Source: Sphingomonadaceae bacterium 3R27C6
Lineage (GTDB): Bacteria; Pseudomonadota; Alphaproteobacteria; Sphingomonadales; Sphingomonadaceae
DNA: 64,000 bases
Reading direction: 5' to 3'
Assembly: GCA_005503215.1 (NCBI GenBank)
Contig: SCNS01000011.1
Coordinates: forward strand, 62,001 to 126,000
Position 1 is the stretch's first letter. The number at the start of each line of letters is the position of its first letter. The notes below the pieces were generated by a model. It made no database searches and was not told where the DNA came from. It was given only the letters and a program-made list of their open reading frames with translations. The translations under genes and the position numbers were made by a program. Shown here piece after piece: positions 63,704 to 64,000 of this stretch.

Positions 63704-64000
63704 ATGCGCCACATGTCGATGGTCGCGATCCTGCTGGTGACGGCGCTCGCCGCGCCGGCCGCTGCTCAGGAGGTCCCAACAGCCAATGGCCGGGTGCGCG
63801 GGATCGCCGAAGAAGGCGTCGAGGCGTTCAAGGGCCTGCCGTTCGCCGCGCCTCCGGTCGGCGAGTTCCGCTGGCGGCCGCCGCAGTCCGTCGCGCCTTG
63901 GCAGGGCGTGCGCGAGGCCACCCGCTTCGGGCACGACTGCATGCGTCCGGCCGCCGATCCGGCGTTCGAGCCCTCGGAAGACTGTCTTTACCTCAACGTC
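63704..64000 (+). CDS. type B carboxylesterase, N-terminal part (cut by window edge)
   Basis: The first 99 codons read MRHMSMVAILLVTALAAPAA (signal peptide), then NGRVRGIAEEGVEAFKGLPFA, RWRPPQ and SEDCLYLNV. The last is the EDCLYLN signature of type B carboxylesterases, whose Ser and His lie beyond the window. It starts 3 nt after the GH3 stop, so it belongs to the same operon. It would add an acyl-ester cleavage step. Confidence 0.92.
   Translation, partial: MRHMSMVAILLVTALAAPAAAQEVPTANGRVRGIAEEGVEAFKGLPFAAPPVGEFRWRPPQSVAPWQGVREATRFGHDCMRPAADPAFEPSEDCLYLNV

Overview
The window looks like chromosomal DNA of a GC-rich alphaproteobacterium of the Sphingomonadales (Sphingopyxis or a close relative is my best guess). 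I base this on the strong G/C bias at third codon positions, the many TonB-dependent receptors (four), tight ATGA/TGATG start-stop overlaps, and the mix of steroid, glycoside and ester catabolism. No rRNA, complete tRNA, insertion sequence, integrase, CRISPR array or replication origin is visible.

Region 1 (1-12013). A tightly coupled leftward operon encodes the terminal part of aerobic steroid degradation (rings C and D). It holds IpdA and IpdB (ring-opening hydrolase), a second crotonase, IpdC (flavin enzyme), EchA20 (ring D hydrolase), FadA6 (thiolase), a 17beta-HSD4-type SDR, and four acyl-CoA dehydrogenase genes, the last cut by the window edge. A divergent SDR and an NADP-dependent enoyl reductase follow. 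The activating ligase (FadD3) and an intact KstR2-type regulator are not in the window.

Region 2 (12101-25717). An unrecognised 223-aa protein and a DUF1579-like secreted protein come first. The rest looks like a cell-surface system: a 2382-aa autotransporter with a diverged tandem duplication of about 400 aa, flanked by a LytTR response regulator and a LytS-type histidine kinase. Three small secreted proteins with paired cysteines lie downstream. This is the least described part of the window.

Region 3 (25817-29300). A LysR regulator faces a pirin and an isochorismatase-family hydrolase across a perfect palindromic operator. A GST-like protein follows.

Region 4 (29708-36489). A leftward copper/silver efflux operon (secreted Cys protein, Met/Cys/His-rich peptide, CusC, CusB, CusA and CusF types) starts from a textbook MerR-family promoter: a 20-bp spacer filled by a 16-bp palindrome.

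Region 5 (36777-44755). This is a TetR-controlled utilisation locus: a cytoplasmic GH3 glycosidase with a GPH sugar symporter, the TetR, a sulfatase and a TonB receptor. Operators of the form TTATCC-N4-GGATAA lie at both operon promoters, and a degenerate one precedes the TetR gene.

Region 6 (44756-54765). An AT-richer gap holds a 42-nt 3' fragment of a tRNA-Lys(CUU) gene, a likely scar of an integrative element. Then come an alpha/beta hydrolase, two Crp/Fnr regulators, a TonB receptor, an HSL-type esterase, a double hot-dog protein, a fatty acid hydroxylase/sterol desaturase, and decayed remnants of a ThDP-dependent decarboxylase.

Region 7 (54858-64000). A beta-lactamase-fold serine hydrolase is followed by a TonB receptor, an SGNH esterase, a sugar isomerase-like protein, a TetR regulator, a secreted GH3 and a type B carboxylesterase (cut by the window end). 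A 22-bp sequence shared by two divergent promoters is probably the TetR operator. Together these genes suggest uptake and deacylation/hydrolysis of acylated glycosides.
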